From JAFLCA01 sp041907145 (GTDB lineage: Bacteria; Bdellovibrionota_C; UBA2361; JAFLCA01): a stretch of 64,000 nucleotides of DNA. The position numbers and the translations under genes are program-made. Under the pieces are notes generated by a model, which was not told the origin of the DNA, did no database searches, and saw only the letters and a list, made by a program, of their open reading frames with translations. The stretch covers positions 1-64,000 of the forward strand of contig JAYRHW010000283.1 of the NCBI GenBank assembly GCA_041907145.1, given 5' to 3'. Shown here piece after piece: positions 62,866 to 64,000 of this stretch. How positions within the stretch are numbered: the stretch's first letter is position 1; the number at the start of each line of letters is the position of its first letter.

Positions 62866-63993
62866 CTACGGCGCGATGCTGAATCCGGCGCCGATGTTAA
62901 AGATTTTGGTGATGCTCTCGAAAGTGTCCTGCGTCAAGCGGCGCCCCGAGTCGGAAGGTATGCGAACAATATCGCCACTACGCAGCCTGATATCCCGGTC
63001 CTCTCCAGAAGCAATCTTTTGCAGGTCGACGACGTAGTACGCCTTGCGGTCACCCCCGACCTCGCGCTCCACTTCGACCTCAGCAACATTGGCTCCGTAG
63101 GTGATGCCGCCAGCCGCAGCAATCGCCCCAAGCATGGTCATCTGCGGTCCCAAATCGTACTGACCAACCTTTTGGACTTCGCCTTCCACCATGACCTTTC
63201 CTGCTTCCGGAATAATTATCATATCGCCGCCGCGGACGGGGATCTCCAACGGGATGCCGCCATTCGTTCCCATGACCTGATCGAGGTAGATCTGAATTCC
63301 GGAATCTCGCAGCTGATCAGGTGCCTGCGACGCGAGGGCAAGCCGGGCGCGCGCCTCCACATCATTTGCGGCCGCCACGCCTGACAACTCAGCCGGCACA
63401 AGCGTTAGAATATTGCCTGCCTTTTCATTCATACCCCCGGCTTCGCTGATAAGCTCGAGAATGCTATTCGAGCCTTTCTTCAAGGGATAGGTGCCGGGCT
63501 TCGACACAGCACCCATTACAGCAATCTTCTGGCTGCCATAGGAACTGATGAAAACGGTAATTTCCGGCTGCTTTACATATCCAGCCAAACGCTTTCGCAG
63601 TTCGTCATGAAAATCCGACTCAGTCAGTCCCGCGGCTTTTACTGCTCCAACTAAGGGTAAGGAAACGAATCCGGATTCGCGAACCCGCGCGGTGACGTTC
63701 AATTCGGGAACGTCGAAAACGTTAATTTCAAGCTCATCGGCGGGCCCGATGCGATAGTTGCTATCGTGCCCTGAGCCCTCGGCTCGGCGGCGAATCAAGT
63801 TCATCAGCCGATTCTGGCTAACTTTGTCGGGCTCCATGAATCTTGCTCGCTCCTCCTCGAGACTGGCTGTCGGAACGCCTTTGGATTCGGCCTCAGACAT
63901 AATTTGGGAGCGGGATTTTGTACTCGCTCGTGAGGAGCATGAGCAAAGCCCACATACCAATAAGCAACCCACTAGCAAACGAGCGTATCTCAT
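62866..63993 (-). CDS. Wza-like polysaccharide export lipoprotein
   Basis: A 375-residue outer-membrane polysaccharide export protein. A signal peptide ends in LCSC (lipidated Cys about residue 19). The poly-export domain has YRIGPADELEINVFDVPELN near residue 85 and SLPLVGAVKAAGLTESDF near 118, then SLBB-type beta-grasp domains (GAVSKPGTYPLKKGSNSILELISEAGG near 165; VEGEVQKVGQYDL near 268). It starts at 63993 near the window edge and is ten bases upstream of the Wzc-like gene. Its ring should form the outer-membrane exit for a capsule or exopolysaccharide. Confidence 0.92.
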   Translation of the reverse strand: MRYARLLVGCLLVCGLCSCSSRASTKSRSQIMSEAESKGVPTASLEEERARFMEPDKVSQNRLMNLIRRRAEGSGHDSNYRIGPADELEINVFDVPELNVTARVRESGFVSLPLVGAVKAAGLTESDFHDELRKRLAGYVKQPEITVFISSYGSQKIAVMGAVSKPGTYPLKKGSNSILELISEAGGMNEKAGNILTLVPAELSGVAAANDVEARARLALASQAPDQLRDSGIQIYLDQVMGTNGGIPLEIPVRGGDMIIIPEAGKVMVEGEVQKVGQYDLGPQMTMLGAIAAAGGITYGANVAEVEVEREVGGDRKAYYVVDLQKIASGEDRDIRLRSGDIVRIPSDSGRRLTQDTFESITKIFNIGAGFSIAP

Positions 63994-64000
63994 ACCAAGG

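Overview
The window reads as chromosomal DNA of a Gram-negative, aerobic-type bacterium of moderate GC content. The evidence is a LolA outer-membrane lipoprotein carrier, several lipobox proteins, a Wza/Wzc-type polysaccharide export pair, a full DapA/DapB step and two sigma-54-dependent response regulators. PyrR control of pyrimidine genes, separate PurS and PurQ subunits, a RseP with one PDZ domain, a short EF-Ts and a lipoprotein-dapA-dapB order are all common in deltaproteobacteria-like lineages (Desulfobacterota, Myxococcota, Bdellovibrionota and uncultured relatives). That placement is an inference from gene content, not a measured phylogeny. Almost all genes lie on the minus strand; no mobile element, CRISPR array, rRNA or intact tRNA was seen.

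Layout from left to right: an HPt protein, an acyl-CoA dehydrogenase and an IclR regulator with its own terminator, promoter and likely operators (1-2650); dapB, dapA and a lipoprotein (2689-4927); then, read leftwards from 18.6 kb, a long co-directional series pyrR-pyrB-pyrC-carA-carB-greA-thiolase-dnaG-rpoD. The rpoD gene is interrupted by an in-frame TAA in sigma region 2.2/2.3. Next come two small membrane proteins, a receiver-like protein with an NtrC-type regulator, and rho (18.7-22.6 kb). A translation and envelope series follows (22.9-30.6 kb, read leftwards): rpsB-tsf-pyrH-frr-uppS-cdsA-dxr-rseP-tsaB. Purine genes purB-purS-purQ and a YycJ-type hydrolase lie at 30.8-33.9 kb. A ketopantoate-reductase-like gene faces a second acyl-CoA dehydrogenase, followed by an oxidative pentose phosphate cluster tal-zwf-opcA-pgl (34-40.6 kb). 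Then come a small ORF, a family 2 glycosyltransferase, rimO and lolA (40.7-44.1 kb).

Between lolA and ftsK lies 1.3 kb without a credible protein gene (44134-45458). Its minus strand folds into a dense series of hairpins, many capped by GAAA or UUCG tetraloops, and ends in a strong intrinsic terminator. I regard this as a probable large structured noncoding RNA and the most interesting element here. Two 50-bp tandem repeats lie beside it, and a covarying relative of their second hairpin occurs at 60.45 kb.

The right part holds ftsK, an outer-membrane-type lipoprotein, a very acidic small protein, an active/inactive pair of M16 peptidases, a YihY-family membrane protein, a small cysteine-rich protein, a second NtrC-type regulator, a TPR protein, livH-livM-livG of a branched-chain amino acid type importer, a MoxR-like AAA ATPase, and the start of an exopolysaccharide locus (Wzc-like tyrosine kinase and Wza-like exporter) that runs to the window edge.
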